From the NCBI GenBank assembly GCA_028284225.1, contig JANQSD010000017.1, forward strand, positions 48,677-112,676: a stretch of 64,000 nucleotides of DNA, in the 5' to 3' direction. The translations under genes and the position numbers were made by a program. This stretch comes from Arenicellales bacterium (lineage in GTDB: Bacteria; Pseudomonadota; Gammaproteobacteria; Arenicellales; JAHEKD01). Shown piece after piece: positions 18,140-28,717 of the stretch (positions are counted from its first letter, which is position 1; every line of letters begins with the position of its first letter). The notes under the pieces are model-generated. The model did no database searches and had not been told where the DNA came from. It saw only the letters and a program-made list of their open reading frames with translations.

Positions 18140-18222
18140 CAACCTTGGGGCGGCATTGCCTGAGATTTCGATTTCGAAAGACCCATTGAACCTGATCCGA
18201 TTAGTATCGGCGTAGGAAAGGT
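18140..18222 (+). promoter_or_regulatory. TPP (THI-box) riboswitch
   Basis: The THI-element hallmarks occur in order. A GGGG..GGC-GCCTGAGA block (18147-18165) is followed by a short variable hairpin (TTTCGATTTCGAAA), then ACCCATTGAACCTGATCCG, and TAGTATCGGCGTAGGAAAGGT. The closing P1 helix can form between ACCTT at 18142-18146 and AAGGT at 18217-18221. It lies ~110 nt upstream of the TonB-dependent receptor start and on the same strand, so it should turn this gene down when thiamin pyrophosphate is plentiful. Confidence 0.93.
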
Positions 18223-18258
18223 GTTCCACATAACCAATCTTCAGTTTCAAGCCCCATT

Positions 18259-18302
18259 AAATCCGGAATATGCGATGGATTCTCATTGCAAATTCTGGAT
18301 TT
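18259..18302 (+). promoter_or_regulatory. Hairpin in the riboswitch expression platform
   Basis: AAATCCGGAAT (18259-18269) and ATTCTGGATTT (18292-18302) form an 11-bp stem with one G-U pair and a ~22-nt loop, between the TPP aptamer and the receptor gene. It may be the terminator or anti-terminator arm. A U-rich tail is weak (TTTTC), so transcription termination is not certain. Confidence 0.4.
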
Positions 18303-18333
18303 TCAAATAAACCTTTAGCGTAAGAGTTTAGTG

Positions 18334-20418
18334 ATGAGGAAACTGCTTGTTTTAATTGCTTTAGTTACTGTTGTAGCCAATGCCCAGGAACAGATCGAGA
18401 TTGACAATGAATTGTTCGAGATATTAATCACATCCGGATTAAGAGAACAAAAACTCAGTGATCAACCACTCAGTGCCACGGTGCAAACTCAGCAGAGTAT
18501 TGATGATCGCGGTTCACGACATTTTGAAGAATTATTGCCCACTATTCCAAATACCTTATTCTCGGGCGAAACATCAAGACCTCGCTATATTCAGTTACGT
18601 GGTATTGGTGAACGCAGTGAATATACCGGCGCGCCTAATGCTTCTGTAGGCATGCTGATTGATGATATTGATTTTAGCGGTATTGGAATGATTGGCAGCT
18701 TGCTTGATGTCAAGCAAGTAGAAGTATTAAGAGGGCCGCAGGGAACGCGCTATGGTGCTAATGCTCTGGCTGGGCTTATTAGTATCTCCAGCAATGATCC
18801 TACGCCGGTACCGGAGTATCATTTTGAAGTCAGTGCCGGCGAAGATGACTTGCACGAATTTAAAGCGGTTGCCAGCGGCCCGCTTAGCAAAGCAAACAAT
18901 CTTAACTATCGACTGGCTGTTTCTCAAACCCAGCAAGATGGCTTTAGAGATAACTTATTCCTGGGCCGTGATGACACCAATGGTATTGATGAGACCTATT
19001 TTAGAACTAAATTGCACTGGACTTCAGGCCAGGGAACCCAGGTGAAATTCACCTATCTGCACGCTGACCTTGATAATGGTTACGATGCTTTCAGTCTGGA
19101 TAATAGTTTTAACACCTTGAGCGACGAGCCCGGTGAAGATGATCAAACAACAAATGCGGCAGCTGTGAAAGTCGAGCATTCATTTGATTCCTTTGATTTG
19201 ATTTCAACTACAACCTACGCTAACTCGGATATTACCTATAGTTATGATGAAGATTGGGTCTTTTCAGGATTTTGGGATATTGATGTATTTGGTTATGATT
19301 ACACAGCCTTTTTCCAAAACGATAAGGAGCGCGATACCTATAGCCAGGAATTTCGCCTGGTGTCTAATCCGGGTTCACGGATTTTTAACGGCTCTACTGA
19401 CTGGGTAGCGGGGGTTTATGGATTAAAACTTGATGAATCAAATGAAACTGAGGAGACCTTCTCAGGATTTCTGGCATCTGATTATGAAGCCGTTAATTCC
19501 GCAGTATTTGGACAGCTTGATACGCATTTTACGCCTAAGCTAACATTAACCAGTGGTTTGAGAGTTGAGAATCGGGATGCGGACTATTCCGATAGTAACG
19601 ATCAAGAGTTCTCGCCCAACGACACCATGGTTGGGGGGCAATTAGCCCTGAGTTATCAAGTCAATGAAACGAATAATATTTATGGTTCTGTATCTCGTGG
19701 TTACAAAGCAGGGGGCGTTAACCCGGTGGTTGATGCTAACTTTCCAAGCGAACGTAGAACGTTTGATCCTGAGTTTTTAACCAATTACGAAATCGGTTGG
19801 CATTTTGATAATCCTGCCCGTGGATTGACCAGTAATCTAAGTTTGTTCTATATGCAACGAGATGATCTACAAGTGGATGGGTCGGAGCAGTTGGACAGCG
19901 GGGCATTTATATTCTTCATTGAAAATATCGATAGCGGCAGTAATTATGGACTGGAATGGGATTTGAACTGGCGCTTTCATCCGTCCTGGCAATTGAATAC
20001 CAGCGTCGGTTTGTTGGACAGTGAATTTGAAAATTATTCATATACACCGCGCTTTCAGGAGCCGATTAATTTAAGTGGCCGTGATCAGGCGCATGCCCCT
20101 AATTATCAATTTCATCTGGGGTTACAATATCAAAATCCTAATGGTTTTTTTGCACGAGCTGAATTCAACGCAGTTGATGATTTTTTCTTTTCCAACAGCC
20201 ACAATGAGAAATCCGATCCTTATCAAGTGGTGAATGCACGAGTGGGTTATCAGCAGCAAAATTGGTCTGTCTATTTATGGGGCAATAACATTTTTGATGA
20301 AGAGTACGCAACACGTGGATTCTTTTTCGCCAATGACCCTAACTTTGAAGACGTACAGCGCTATACGCGCCTGGCTGATCGGCGTCAGCTCGGGATTACT
20401 ATAAGGTATGATTTTTAA
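18334..20418 (+). CDS. TonB-dependent outer-membrane receptor, candidate thiamin transporter
   Basis: Energised outer-membrane import channel. About 694 residues with a Sec signal peptide (MRKLLVLIALVTVVANAQ). A plug domain follows (~35-150; FEELLPTIPN, RYIQLRGIGER, VEVLRGPQGTRYGANALAGLIS), then a long beta-barrel ending in the sorting signal ITIRYDF with a terminal Phe. No clear TonB box is distinguished by eye. I use ATG 18334; a GTG lies directly before it. A TPP riboswitch upstream makes thiamin or a precursor the most likely cargo; the receptor sequence alone looks like the common siderophore/sugar-type family and would not have suggested this. Confidence 0.9.
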   Translation: MRKLLVLIALVTVVANAQEQIEIDNELFEILITSGLREQKLSDQPLSATVQTQQSIDDRGSRHFEELLPTIPNTLFSGETSRPRYIQLRGIGERSEYTGAPNASVGMLIDDIDFSGIGMIGSLLDVKQVEVLRGPQGTRYGANALAGLISISSNDPTPVPEYHFEVSAGEDDLHEFKAVASGPLSKANNLNYRLAVSQTQQDGFRDNLFLGRDDTNGIDETYFRTKLHWTSGQGTQVKFTYLHADLDNGYDAFSLDNSFNTLSDEPGEDDQTTNAAAVKVEHSFDSFDLISTTTYANSDITYSYDEDWVFSGFWDIDVFGYDYTAFFQNDKERDTYSQEFRLVSNPGSRIFNGSTDWVAGVYGLKLDESNETEETFSGFLASDYEAVNSAVFGQLDTHFTPKLTLTSGLRVENRDADYSDSNDQEFSPNDTMVGGQLALSYQVNETNNIYGSVSRGYKAGGVNPVVDANFPSERRTFDPEFLTNYEIGWHFDNPARGLTSNLSLFYMQRDDLQVDGSEQLDSGAFIFFIENIDSGSNYGLEWDLNWRFHPSWQLNTSVGLLDSEFENYSYTPRFQEPINLSGRDQAHAPNYQFHLGLQYQNPNGFFARAEFNAVDDFFFSNSHNEKSDPYQVVNARVGYQQQNWSVYLWGNNIFDEEYATRGFFFANDPNFEDVQRYTRLADRRQLGITIRYDF

Positions 20419-20569
20419 GAGGTGGTTTTAAATGCCCGTTTCAGTTCCCGGTGAAATAGATCAAAGATAATCTGAGTTATCGCAGTTTGAATTATTTCCC
20501 GTCCCCTGTCAGGGGAGGCTATGAGGGATTTTAAATATCCGTCTCGTTTCCCAGTGAACGAGGTCAACG

Positions 20570-21595
20570 CTAATCCCAGTTGAGTATCACCTTGCCTGAC
20601 TGACCAGAGCGCATGATGTCAAAACCTTGTTGAAAGTCATCGATATGAAAGTGATGCGTAATAACTTTTTCAATCTCCAGGCCTGATTGCAGCAGGCTGG
20701 CCATCTTGTACCAGGTTTCGAACATTTCACGGCCGTAAATACCTTTTAACGTCATGCCCTTGAAAATGACTTTATTGACATCGAACTCAATGGGTTTCGG
20801 TGGAATACCCAAAATTGCAATCCGGCCCCCATTATTCATGGTGTCCAGCATGCTGTTGAATGCCTGTGGTACCCCGGACATTTCCAGACCGACATCAAAC
20901 CCCTCAGTCATGCCCAATTGTGCCATAACATCATGTAAATCTGTTTGAGCGACATTAACCGCCAGTGTTGCACCCATTTGTCTGGCCAGGTCTAGGCGAT
21001 AATCATTAACATCGGTGACCACTACATAACGAGCACCAACATGTTTGCAAATTGCTGCAGCCATGATGCCGATGGGTCCGGCCCCGGTGATTAACACGTC
21101 TTCACCCACAAGATCAAATGAAAGCGCGGTATGAACAGCATTGCCGTAGGGATCGAAAATAGACGCCAGGTCATCAGAGATTTCATCAGGGATTTTAAAT
21201 GCATTAAAAGCTGGAATGACCAGGTATTCTGCGAATGAGCCCGGCCGGTTGACACCGACTCCCAGGGTGTTTCTGCATAAATGGCGACGTCCACCACGAC
21301 AGTTACGGCAATGGCCACAGGTAATGTGTCCTTCACCTGAAACACGGTCACCAATGCTCATGCCTTTTACTTCTTGGCCGATTTCGACAACCTCGCCGAC
21401 GTATTCATGTCCAACCACCATAGGAACTGGCACGGTGCTTTGTGACCACTGATCCCAATTGTAAATATGGACATCAGTTCCGCAGATCGAGGATTTTTTG
21501 ATTTTGATTTTTATATCATTATGGCCAACTTCAGGTTCATCCACATCTGTCATCCAGATGCCAACCTCGGATTTAAGTTTGGCAAGTGCTTTCAT
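20570..21595 (-). CDS. tdh: L-threonine 3-dehydrogenase
   Basis: Zinc medium-chain dehydrogenase that oxidises threonine to 2-amino-3-ketobutyrate, the substrate of Kbl encoded just upstream. 341 residues, as in E. coli. The catalytic zinc site is visible in [14 protein letters not shown] and GHEYVGEV. The structural zinc site is the four cysteines of [15 protein letters not shown]. The Rossmann motif is [16 protein letters not shown]. Its ATG overlaps the kbl stop codon by one base (TAATG), so the two are translated from one operon. A weak CTCGTT/AACGAG hairpin lies just past the stop. Confidence 0.96.
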   Translation of the reverse strand: MKALAKLKSEVGIWMTDVDEPEVGHNDIKIKIKKSSICGTDVHIYNWDQWSQSTVPVPMVVGHEYVGEVVEIGQEVKGMSIGDRVSGEGHITCGHCRNCRGGRRHLCRNTLGVGVNRPGSFAEYLVIPAFNAFKIPDEISDDLASIFDPYGNAVHTALSFDLVGEDVLITGAGPIGIMAAAICKHVGARYVVVTDVNDYRLDLARQMGATLAVNVAQTDLHDVMAQLGMTEGFDVGLEMSGVPQAFNSMLDTMNNGGRIAILGIPPKPIEFDVNKVIFKGMTLKGIYGREMFETWYKMASLLQSGLEIEKVITHHFHIDDFQQGFDIMRSGQSGKVILNWD

Positions 21596-22788
21596 TAAAT
21601 AACTCCTAATTCGCGACCGACTTCAATAAAGCTGCTGATCGCAACATCGAGCTGCTCTTCCGTATGTGCTGCCGACATCTGGGTTCTAATCCTGGCCTGG
21701 CCTTGCGGTACAACCGGAAAAGAAAAGCCAATCACATAGATGTTACGTTCAAGCAATTTATTCGCATAGTCGCTGGCCAATTTAGCATCGCCAATCATGA
21801 CTGGGATAATGGGGTGATCAGCACCTGCCAGGGTGAAGCCGGCACTGGACATTTGTTGTCTAAAATAATTAGCATTGTCCTTAAGTTTTTGTCGCAACTC
21901 AGCGCCGTCTTTTAACATTTCTAATACTTTTAACGAAGCACTGACAATGGCAGGAGCAACTGAGTTTGAAAACAAATAGGGGCGTGAGCGCTGTCTTAGC
22001 CATTCTACAATTTCAGCTTTGCCTGATGTAAACCCGCCTGATGCACCGCCCAGCGCCTTACCCAAAGTGCCGGTAATAATATCGACTCGATTCATGACGC
22101 CACAATATTCATGGGTACCGCGGCCTTGCTCTCCAACAAAACCGACAGCATGAGAGTCATCCACCATGACTATCGCATTAAATTCTTCGGCTAAATCGCA
22201 AACTCCATTCAAATTTGCAATGATGCCGTCCATGGAAAAAACCCCATCGGTTGCGATGAGTTTATAACGGGCGCCAGCTTGATCTGCGGCTTGCAGTTGC
22301 TGCTTTAGATCAGCCATGTCATTATTTTTGTAACGAAAGCGCTTGGCTTTGCATAATCGCACTCCGTCAATAATCGAAGCGTGATTCAGAGAGTCAGAAA
22401 TAATCGCATCTTCATCGCTTAATAAGGTTTCAAATAAGCCGGCATTGGCATCAAAGCATGAAGAATAGAGGATGGTGTCTTCCATGCCCAAAAAATCGCT
22501 AATCTCGTGCTCAAGTTTTTTGTGAGCATCTTGAGTTCCGCAAATAAAACGCACTGAAGCCATACCGTAACCATAGTCGTCCATACCGGATTTTGCAGCT
22601 TTGATTATGGCGGGGTGATTAGCCAGGCCCAGATAATTGTTGGCGCAGAAATTAATCACATGCTGATCGTTAGAAACATCAATTTCCGCCGATTGCGAAG
22701 AGGTTATGATTCGTTCTGACTTATATAGACCTTGCTCTTTGACGGCGCTAATCTGGTCAGTTAAATGAGATATAAAGTCAGCATACAT
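21595..22788 (-). CDS. kbl: 2-amino-3-ketobutyrate CoA ligase (glycine C-acetyltransferase)
   Basis: PLP enzyme that splits 2-amino-3-ketobutyrate with CoA to glycine and acetyl-CoA. 397 residues. Alpha-oxoamine synthase motifs: [27 protein letters not shown], the aspartate in [18 protein letters not shown], and the PLP lysine in [14 protein letters not shown]. With tdh it makes up the two-step threonine-to-glycine route. No riboswitch or attenuator is visible in the 82 bp upstream. Confidence 0.96.
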   Translation of the reverse strand: MYADFISHLTDQISAVKEQGLYKSERIITSSQSAEIDVSNDQHVINFCANNYLGLANHPAIIKAAKSGMDDYGYGMASVRFICGTQDAHKKLEHEISDFLGMEDTILYSSCFDANAGLFETLLSDEDAIISDSLNHASIIDGVRLCKAKRFRYKNNDMADLKQQLQAADQAGARYKLIATDGVFSMDGIIANLNGVCDLAEEFNAIVMVDDSHAVGFVGEQGRGTHEYCGVMNRVDIITGTLGKALGGASGGFTSGKAEIVEWLRQRSRPYLFSNSVAPAIVSASLKVLEMLKDGAELRQKLKDNANYFRQQMSSAGFTLAGADHPIIPVMIGDAKLASDYANKLLERNIYVIGFSFPVVPQGQARIRTQMSAAHTEEQLDVAISSFIEVGRELGVI

Positions 22789-22870
22789 AATTTTTTACAT
22801 TGATTAGTGAAAACACAGTTTAAACGTAGAACTTGAAAACAAGCAATCATATCTTTGACAAAGATTGCAG

Positions 22871-25000
22871 TTATTTTCGTAATGCTTTGCCGCGGCCAGA
22901 AAGGCTTGGGTTATTAATAAAGTAATTATGAGCTGATAATTTGGGGCCTGGTCTTTTGATACGATTATATTCCCCTGTTGCATCGAGCTGCCAGCTTTGA
23001 CAGTTATCTTTCATGTTGGCAACCATGATTTGTTCCAGAATTTGCCGATGAACGGTTTTATTCTCAATGGGTACCATGGTTTCAACCCGGTGATCCAGAT
23101 TCCTTGGCATTAAATCGGCTGAGGAAATAAACACTAAAGCTTGATCTGAAGGCATATCCTTGCCATTACCAAAGCAATAAATTCTGGAATGCTCAAGAAA
23201 ACGACCGACGATTGATTTTACTTGAATATTATCTGATAAACCCGGAACTCCAGGCCTTAGGCAGCAAATGCCACGTACTACCAGATTTATTTTCACACCT
23301 TGTTGCGAGGCTTCATAAAACTTGTCAATAACTTTAGGATCGACCAGGGAGTTTACTTTGCACCAAATGTTAGCCGGTTTGCCTTTTTTAGCCAGCTCAA
23401 TTTCCTTGTCAGTCAGATCGATAATTGTTTTGCGCATATTAAACGGTGCCGCGACCAGCTTTTGCATCATACTTGGTTTGGTATATGACGTCATATAGTT
23501 GAACAAGATGCCAGCATCCTTACACAGCGTTGGGTCGGCGGTAAAAAACGATAAATCAGTATAAACCTTGGCGGTAATAGGGTGGTAGTTACCAGTGCCG
23601 AAATGTGCATAGGAGACTAGTTCATGCCCTTCGCGTCGAGTGACCAATGAAACTTTAGCGTGGGTTTTTAAATCGATAAAACCATAGACCACTTGTACAC
23701 CACTGCGCTCAAGATCTCTGGCCCAGCGAATATTGGCTGCTTCATCAAATCGTGCCTTGAGTTCAACCATGGCTGTTACGCTTTTGCCGTTTTCTGCTGC
23801 TTCTCGTAGTGCCTTGATAATTGGTGAGTCTTTACTGGTACGATAAAGTGTTTGCTTAATGGCTACGACTTTGGGATCACGCGCAGCCTGGCGCAAGAAT
23901 TGAACCACCACATCGAAACTTTCGAACGGGTGGTGAACGACAAAATCTTTTTCTTGTATGGCTGAGAAACAATCATTATCGTGCTCAATGATGCGTTCCG
24001 GAAATCTGGGATTAAAAGGTGGAAAATCATGTTTAGGCTTATTGCCGATTAATTCTGAAACAGCGGTTAAGCCAATGACGCCTTTTAATCGAAACGTATC
24101 TTCATCAGAAACGTCGAATTGGCCCTTTAAATAATCCAATAACGAGTCCGGCATAGATGCATTCACCGTTAAACGAATTACCATGCCGCGTTGTCGACGC
24201 TTTAAAGCGCTTTCAAAGAGACTGACCAAGTCCTCGGCCTCTTCATCGACGCCCAGTTCCGAGTCTCGGATGACTTGGAAATAGCCGTAGCCGGGCATTT
24301 TGAAGTCTGGGAACAGCATATGCCGGAAATGAATAAGCAAATCAAAAATATGAATAAAGCGGCCGCGTTTTTCGCCATGATCAGGCAAGCGGATGTAACC
24401 ATCTAATTGTGCCGGAATAACGACCAGACCTATTAAGCTACGTTGCATCTCCGGGTCATAGAGTTGCATGGCGATGCTATAACCGAGATTGCGAATAAAT
24501 GGAAACGGATGAGACGGGTCAACAGCAATCGGTGTTAATACAGGTAATATATCGTTAGTAAAGTAGCCCTCCAGCCAGGCATTATCTTCATCTCCAATCT
24601 CATCTGATTTGATTAAATGAATATCGGCGTCAGGTAATAATTTTTGCAGGCTTTTCCAACTGTCTTGTTGAGTCTCAATTAATTTTGCAGCATCAGCATA
24701 AATAGCGTCGAGCTGCTGCTTTACACTCAGCCCATCTTGACTTACAGATTGGACTAGAGCTCTAAGCTGACCTTTGAGACCTGCAACCCGTACCATATAA
24801 AATTCTTCCAGGTTAGTTGCAGAGATTGAAAGAAAACGTAAACGCGCATAAAGAGGATGGGCCTCATTCATAGCCTCATCAACCACTCGTTGATTAAACG
24901 CTAACCATGAGAGTTCGCGATTGATAAATCGCTTGGGTGAATCAGAAGTAATCTCAGGAGTAGAGTGACTATGGTCCAGAGTTGCAATTTTTGCTGTCAT
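22871..25000 (-). CDS. ppk1: Polyphosphate kinase 1
   Basis: Makes and degrades inorganic polyphosphate with ATP/ADP, at the inner membrane face. 709 residues, the normal PPK1 size. N domain: RFINRELSWLAFNQRV and SISATNLEEFYMVRV. The catalytic core holds VVAIKQTLYRTSKDSPII, VTAMVELKARFDEAANI, and the phospho-histidine region LKTHAKVSLVTRRE with HFGTGNYHP. The C domain has RGICCLRPGVPGLSDNI and FISSADLMPRNLD. It is the last of five minus-strand genes all concerned with phosphate or polyphosphate. Confidence 0.96.
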   Translation of the reverse strand: MTAKIATLDHSHSTPEITSDSPKRFINRELSWLAFNQRVVDEAMNEAHPLYARLRFLSISATNLEEFYMVRVAGLKGQLRALVQSVSQDGLSVKQQLDAIYADAAKLIETQQDSWKSLQKLLPDADIHLIKSDEIGDEDNAWLEGYFTNDILPVLTPIAVDPSHPFPFIRNLGYSIAMQLYDPEMQRSLIGLVVIPAQLDGYIRLPDHGEKRGRFIHIFDLLIHFRHMLFPDFKMPGYGYFQVIRDSELGVDEEAEDLVSLFESALKRRQRGMVIRLTVNASMPDSLLDYLKGQFDVSDEDTFRLKGVIGLTAVSELIGNKPKHDFPPFNPRFPERIIEHDNDCFSAIQEKDFVVHHPFESFDVVVQFLRQAARDPKVVAIKQTLYRTSKDSPIIKALREAAENGKSVTAMVELKARFDEAANIRWARDLERSGVQVVYGFIDLKTHAKVSLVTRREGHELVSYAHFGTGNYHPITAKVYTDLSFFTADPTLCKDAGILFNYMTSYTKPSMMQKLVAAPFNMRKTIIDLTDKEIELAKKGKPANIWCKVNSLVDPKVIDKFYEASQQGVKINLVVRGICCLRPGVPGLSDNIQVKSIVGRFLEHSRIYCFGNGKDMPSDQALVFISSADLMPRNLDHRVETMVPIENKTVHRQILEQIMVANMKDNCQSWQLDATGEYNRIKRPGPKLSAHNYFINNPSLSGRGKALRK

Positions 25001-25042
25001 GCTAGCGTTCTTTTAAAACAAAAAATACATTAGGTTTGAGGC

Positions 25043-25273
25043 TTAAATCATAGTATCCAGTTTTTCAAGTTGTGCCGAGACAACTTTCAATTTGGTCTGA
25101 ATAGAGTCACGTTTTTCATCTGTCAGTTCACCGCTGAGTTTTTGCTCAAGGCGAGATCTTTTCTCAGATAATAAGGTGCGCAGTTTTTCCAGTTTTTCTG
25201 GCTTAATGGTTTTTCCCCTTTCCTGCTTTTTCAGTAATTTGCTGAATTTGGAGCTTAATTTTGTGAATTTCAT
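25043..25273 (-). CDS. Small charged coiled-coil protein
   Basis: 76 residues, nearly all helix-forming and highly charged: KLSSKFSKLLKKQERGK, then leucine-spaced heptads (LEKLRTLLSEKRSRLEQKL, KLKVVSAQLEKLD). No signal peptide, metal site or known motif. It sits in the 300 bp between ppk1 and the Na/Pi symporter gene, same strand, 42-44 bp from each, so it is likely cotranscribed. A role in polyphosphate or phosphate metabolism is only a guess from position. Confidence 0.65.
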   Translation of the reverse strand: MKFTKLSSKFSKLLKKQERGKTIKPEKLEKLRTLLSEKRSRLEQKLSGELTDEKRDSIQTKLKVVSAQLEKLDTMI

Positions 25274-25317
25274 TCGACTTTACCTTTATAGTCTTAGGTT
25301 AATTTTTTACATGTACG

Positions 25318-27114
25318 TCATGAGGTTGAAAGTCTCTCGATTTCTTCTTCATCAAGAATGACTTCCTGAGCTGCTTCAGCAATTAAATCATCGTGTGAAG
25401 CCAATAAAGCTTGGGCAGCATCGACCAGGTTTCTGGCAGTTTCATCCGAATAATTAAAATCATTCATCAAAGAGGTGGCCATCTGAGGAGTAATAAGCTG
25501 ATCCTGTAACAAGTCACCGATTTTATCGTCAAGTTCGTGATGTGCTTTTTCAGCTTCAGCTTTCAGTTCATCTAATTCCAACACCGCGAGCGAATTTTCC
25601 TTTTCATCCCGATGACGATATATCTCTTTAAGGATGATGGCAATTTTTAGTCTGAGAATATTATATTCTTTACGAATATGCTCATTGTCAGAGACCATGT
25701 ATTTTGTGCCGTTTTTACGTAGGTGCTTAATATGTTTGACGGATTCAACGATTTCTGAGGCAGCATTTCTGAGGCGATATAGCTCCTCAGAAAATACGCT
25801 GGGAATATTGGATTGAGCTTTGGAAATAAATTCAACAATGGCGCCATAAAGAACTTTAACTTTGCTTTCATAGAGCTCATCAAGGTCAAATTCGATAACC
25901 TCTTTATCCTTATCAATAGTTTCGGCAAGGTTTTGGGATTCAAGAATTTGGGTACGGTGTAAATTCATACCGTGCGCCATTAATTCAAAGGCTGAATCGA
26001 AAAGATGCCAGACTTCTTTTTTGACTGAAGAAAGTACCGTTTCAGGGAAATCAATGGCGGCGTCACTCAAATAAATCGGTTCAGCGACATCCAATGCTTT
26101 TTCTGGAAAATATTTAACTAGATAATTTGCTAATTTTTGAATAAAGGGCACCATTACCAGTACGCCTGTAAGATTAAATAAGGTATGGAATACTGCAAGT
26201 TTCATCGTGTAGTTGTCGTCGGCGATACCTGTTTTAGCGCTGACCCAATCTACTGCAGTCACAAACTGGCTGATGAAGATGATAGCGATAACACCAGTGA
26301 TGACATTGAAAATGAGATGTGCACCAGCTAAACGTTTACCCTGGACATTTGCACTTAATGAGCCGATTATGGCAGTAATGGTTGTGCCCACATTGGCGCC
26401 GATCGCCAATGCCAGGGCATTTTCATAGGTGATTTGGCCGGCAGCTAATGCAGTTAAAATTAATACAAGCGTTGCGTGACTGGATTGCATGACTACTGTT
26501 GCTGCAGCGCCTATGCCAGCGAATAAAAATAAACCCGGGTAACCTGGGACAGCAAGGGCCGCCAGGTCGAAACTATCTTTGAAGGCTTCAAAACCTTCTT
26601 TCATGTAATGGATACCTAGGAATAAAAATCCTAGCCCGGCGAGAACAGAGCCAATGCCTTTTAAGTATTTGGATTTCTGGAACGACAGAACGATGCCAAA
26701 AACCAACATGGGCATGGCATAAGCAGAAATTTTTACTTTTAAACCAAAGGCGGCTACCAGCCAGGCTCCAGTGGTAGTGCCAATGTTGGCGCCGAAAATA
26801 ATGCCTATTCCGGCAACTAAAGTGACCAGTCCTGCGCTGATAAAAGAAATGGTTATCACTGAAACCAGTGAGCTGGACTGCATTATGGTGGTCGAGACGA
26901 TGCCGAATGCAAGGCTTTTCCAGGTTTTATCGGTGGTCTTTTGTAATAATTTTTCCAATAAACCGCCGGTGAATGCTTTAAAGCCTTCCTCTAGAAATAA
27001 CATGCCAAACAGAAAAATCGCCACGCCGGCTGCGATTTCCTTGAAATCAGGGCTAATCCAAAAACCGTAGGCAAGAATTAATAATATGGTGGGTAAGATT
27101 ATTTTTTTAAGCAT
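25318..27114 (-). CDS. Na+/phosphate symporter family protein with PhoU-like domain
   Basis: 598 residues. The first ~320 are membrane-spanning with two inverted repeats. Each carries the family QSS motif: TIMQSSSLVSVITISF with GANIGTTTGAW, and VMQSSHATLVLIL with GANVGTTITA. The last ~240 residues are a soluble helical PhoU-like domain, rich in Glu, Lys and Leu. Such NptA/YjbB-type carriers move phosphate with sodium, in either direction, and the PhoU-like tail probably senses or gates. Placement between ppk1 and a Pit gene supports phosphate as the substrate. Confidence 0.88.
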   Translation of the reverse strand: MLKKIILPTILLILAYGFWISPDFKEIAAGVAIFLFGMLFLEEGFKAFTGGLLEKLLQKTTDKTWKSLAFGIVSTTIMQSSSLVSVITISFISAGLVTLVAGIGIIFGANIGTTTGAWLVAAFGLKVKISAYAMPMLVFGIVLSFQKSKYLKGIGSVLAGLGFLFLGIHYMKEGFEAFKDSFDLAALAVPGYPGLFLFAGIGAAATVVMQSSHATLVLILTALAAGQITYENALALAIGANVGTTITAIIGSLSANVQGKRLAGAHLIFNVITGVIAIIFISQFVTAVDWVSAKTGIADDNYTMKLAVFHTLFNLTGVLVMVPFIQKLANYLVKYFPEKALDVAEPIYLSDAAIDFPETVLSSVKKEVWHLFDSAFELMAHGMNLHRTQILESQNLAETIDKDKEVIEFDLDELYESKVKVLYGAIVEFISKAQSNIPSVFSEELYRLRNAASEIVESVKHIKHLRKNGTKYMVSDNEHIRKEYNILRLKIAIILKEIYRHRDEKENSLAVLELDELKAEAEKAHHELDDKIGDLLQDQLITPQMATSLMNDFNYSDETARNLVDAAQALLASHDDLIAEAAQEVILDEEEIERLSTS

Positions 27115-27145
27115 AAATCAACCTCGATGTGTGGTAATAACTTAA

Positions 27146-28717
27146 CTATAGTAACATCCCGCGCAGCATATAATAAAACATTGCAGCCAAGACGCCCGCT
27201 GCGGGAACAGTGATCACCCAGGCAGCGGCAATTTTATAAAGCGCCGATCGTTTTACGAGTTGCTTTTTATGTAGCTTTTTTAGATTTTTTCTTTCCTGCT
27301 CTGAAAGGCCGACGGTTTTTAGCTCTGTTTTGACTTTGCTTAGCATAATGCCTTTTTCATCAAAGCTGGCTTGTTCAAATTCGTTTAGAAACTGTTCAAC
27401 GGATTCTTCAGTATGACCATGTTGAATATGATGAGCCTTAATATCTTCAATGATTGTTGCATAGTTAGCCTTGATAGCTTCGCGCAAAAAACCGACACCG
27501 AACACTGCACCTACGGCCACATGTGTGGAACTAACAGGAAGGCCTAGTTGACTGGCAATGATGACGGTGATAGCAGCAGCCAAGGCGACGCAATATGCGC
27601 GTGTTTGATCGAGTTCTGTGATTTCAGATCCAACTACCCGGATTAATTTTGGTCCATATAAAGCAAGCCCGAGTGATATGCCCACTGCTCCAATCAGCAT
27701 CACCCATAACGGAATCTCGGCTTTGGTTGAAATTGTTGCAGTAAAAATAGCGTCATTAATAGCAGCTAACGGGCCAACGGCATTTGCCACATCATTAGCA
27801 CCATGTGCAAAACTTAATAATGCAGCACTGCAAATTAGTGGAATAGTGAACAACGTGCTAATACTTTTCTTTTCATTACTGAGTCCTTCACTGCGTTTAT
27901 TGATAACTGCTTTTGAAACAAAAAACACTGCTACGGCAATAAACAGGCCAATGATTGCAGCGATTGAGAATTCCAATTTAATTATTTTCTTCAGGCCTTT
28001 TAGAATTAAATAGGTGCCGAATGCCCAGGCCATTAAGGAGATTAAAGCCGGCACCATAATACGTGCAGCTTTTAACATGTCCTTTTGATAAGTAATGGTT
28101 CGCTTTATGATGTATAAGGTAGTCGCAGCAATGACACCTCCCATTACAGGAGAGATTACCCAACTTGCAGCAATCGCCCCCATTTGTTCCCAATCTGCTA
28201 CGCCCATTCCACCGGCCGCGATGCCCGCTCCCAGAACACCGCCAACAATAGCATGTGTGGTTGAAACAGGTGTGCCGGTTGCCGTTGCTATATTAAGCCA
28301 GATTGATGCGGCCAGCAAAGCACCCATCATTAGCCATATGAATTCATCAGAATTACCAATCAGCGAAGGATCAATAATGCCTTTTTTAACGGTTTTAACT
28401 ACATCGCCACCGGCGATAATCGCTCCTGACGCCTCAAAAATTGCGGCAATAACAATGGCCCAAAAAATAGTTATGGCTTGCGAACCAACAGCGGGACCCA
28501 CGTTATTGGCAACGTCATTGGCTCCGATATTTAACGCCATATAACCACCAATGGCTGCGGCAGCGACAAGCAACACACCGTTTGCAGTGTTAGGTATAAT
28601 GTCACTGGTCAGTATCATTATTCCGGCAATAAATACTACAGCTATACCTAGCCTGAAAAGCTCGTTTTGACTATCTGCAGTAGCTGATTCGATTTGATTT
28701 AGGTACTTTAGCTTCAC
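27146..28717 (-). CDS. Inorganic phosphate transporter, PiT family
   Basis: About 523 residues with ten or more membrane helices and the duplicated PiT signature: GANDVANNVGPAVGSQA in the N-terminal half and GANDVANAVGPLAAI in the C-terminal half, each followed by PVSTTHAIVG / PVSSTHVAVG. A ~95-residue cytoplasmic insertion near the C terminus (HHIQHGHTEESVEQF...KKQLVKRS) is unlike E. coli PitA. I prefer the GTG at 28717, with GGAG 6 nt before it, over the TTG at 28729. It completes a set of two phosphate carriers and two polyphosphate kinases. Confidence 0.9.
   Translation of the reverse strand: MKLKYLNQIESATADSQNELFRLGIAVVFIAGIMILTSDIIPNTANGVLLVAAAAIGGYMALNIGANDVANNVGPAVGSQAITIFWAIVIAAIFEASGAIIAGGDVVKTVKKGIIDPSLIGNSDEFIWLMMGALLAASIWLNIATATGTPVSTTHAIVGGVLGAGIAAGGMGVADWEQMGAIAASWVISPVMGGVIAATTLYIIKRTITYQKDMLKAARIMVPALISLMAWAFGTYLILKGLKKIIKLEFSIAAIIGLFIAVAVFFVSKAVINKRSEGLSNEKKSISTLFTIPLICSAALLSFAHGANDVANAVGPLAAINDAIFTATISTKAEIPLWVMLIGAVGISLGLALYGPKLIRVVGSEITELDQTRAYCVALAAAITVIIASQLGLPVSSTHVAVGAVFGVGFLREAIKANYATIIEDIKAHHIQHGHTEESVEQFLNEFEQASFDEKGIMLSKVKTELKTVGLSEQERKNLKKLHKKQLVKRSALYKIAAAWVITVPAAGVLAAMFYYMLRGMLL

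Noticed and set aside
28095..28544. 149-residue plus-strand ORF within the Pit gene
   Set aside because: It is the shadow of the GAND-containing membrane segments on the other strand; Pro/Ala/Ile-rich composition is typical of antisense of hydrophobic helices.
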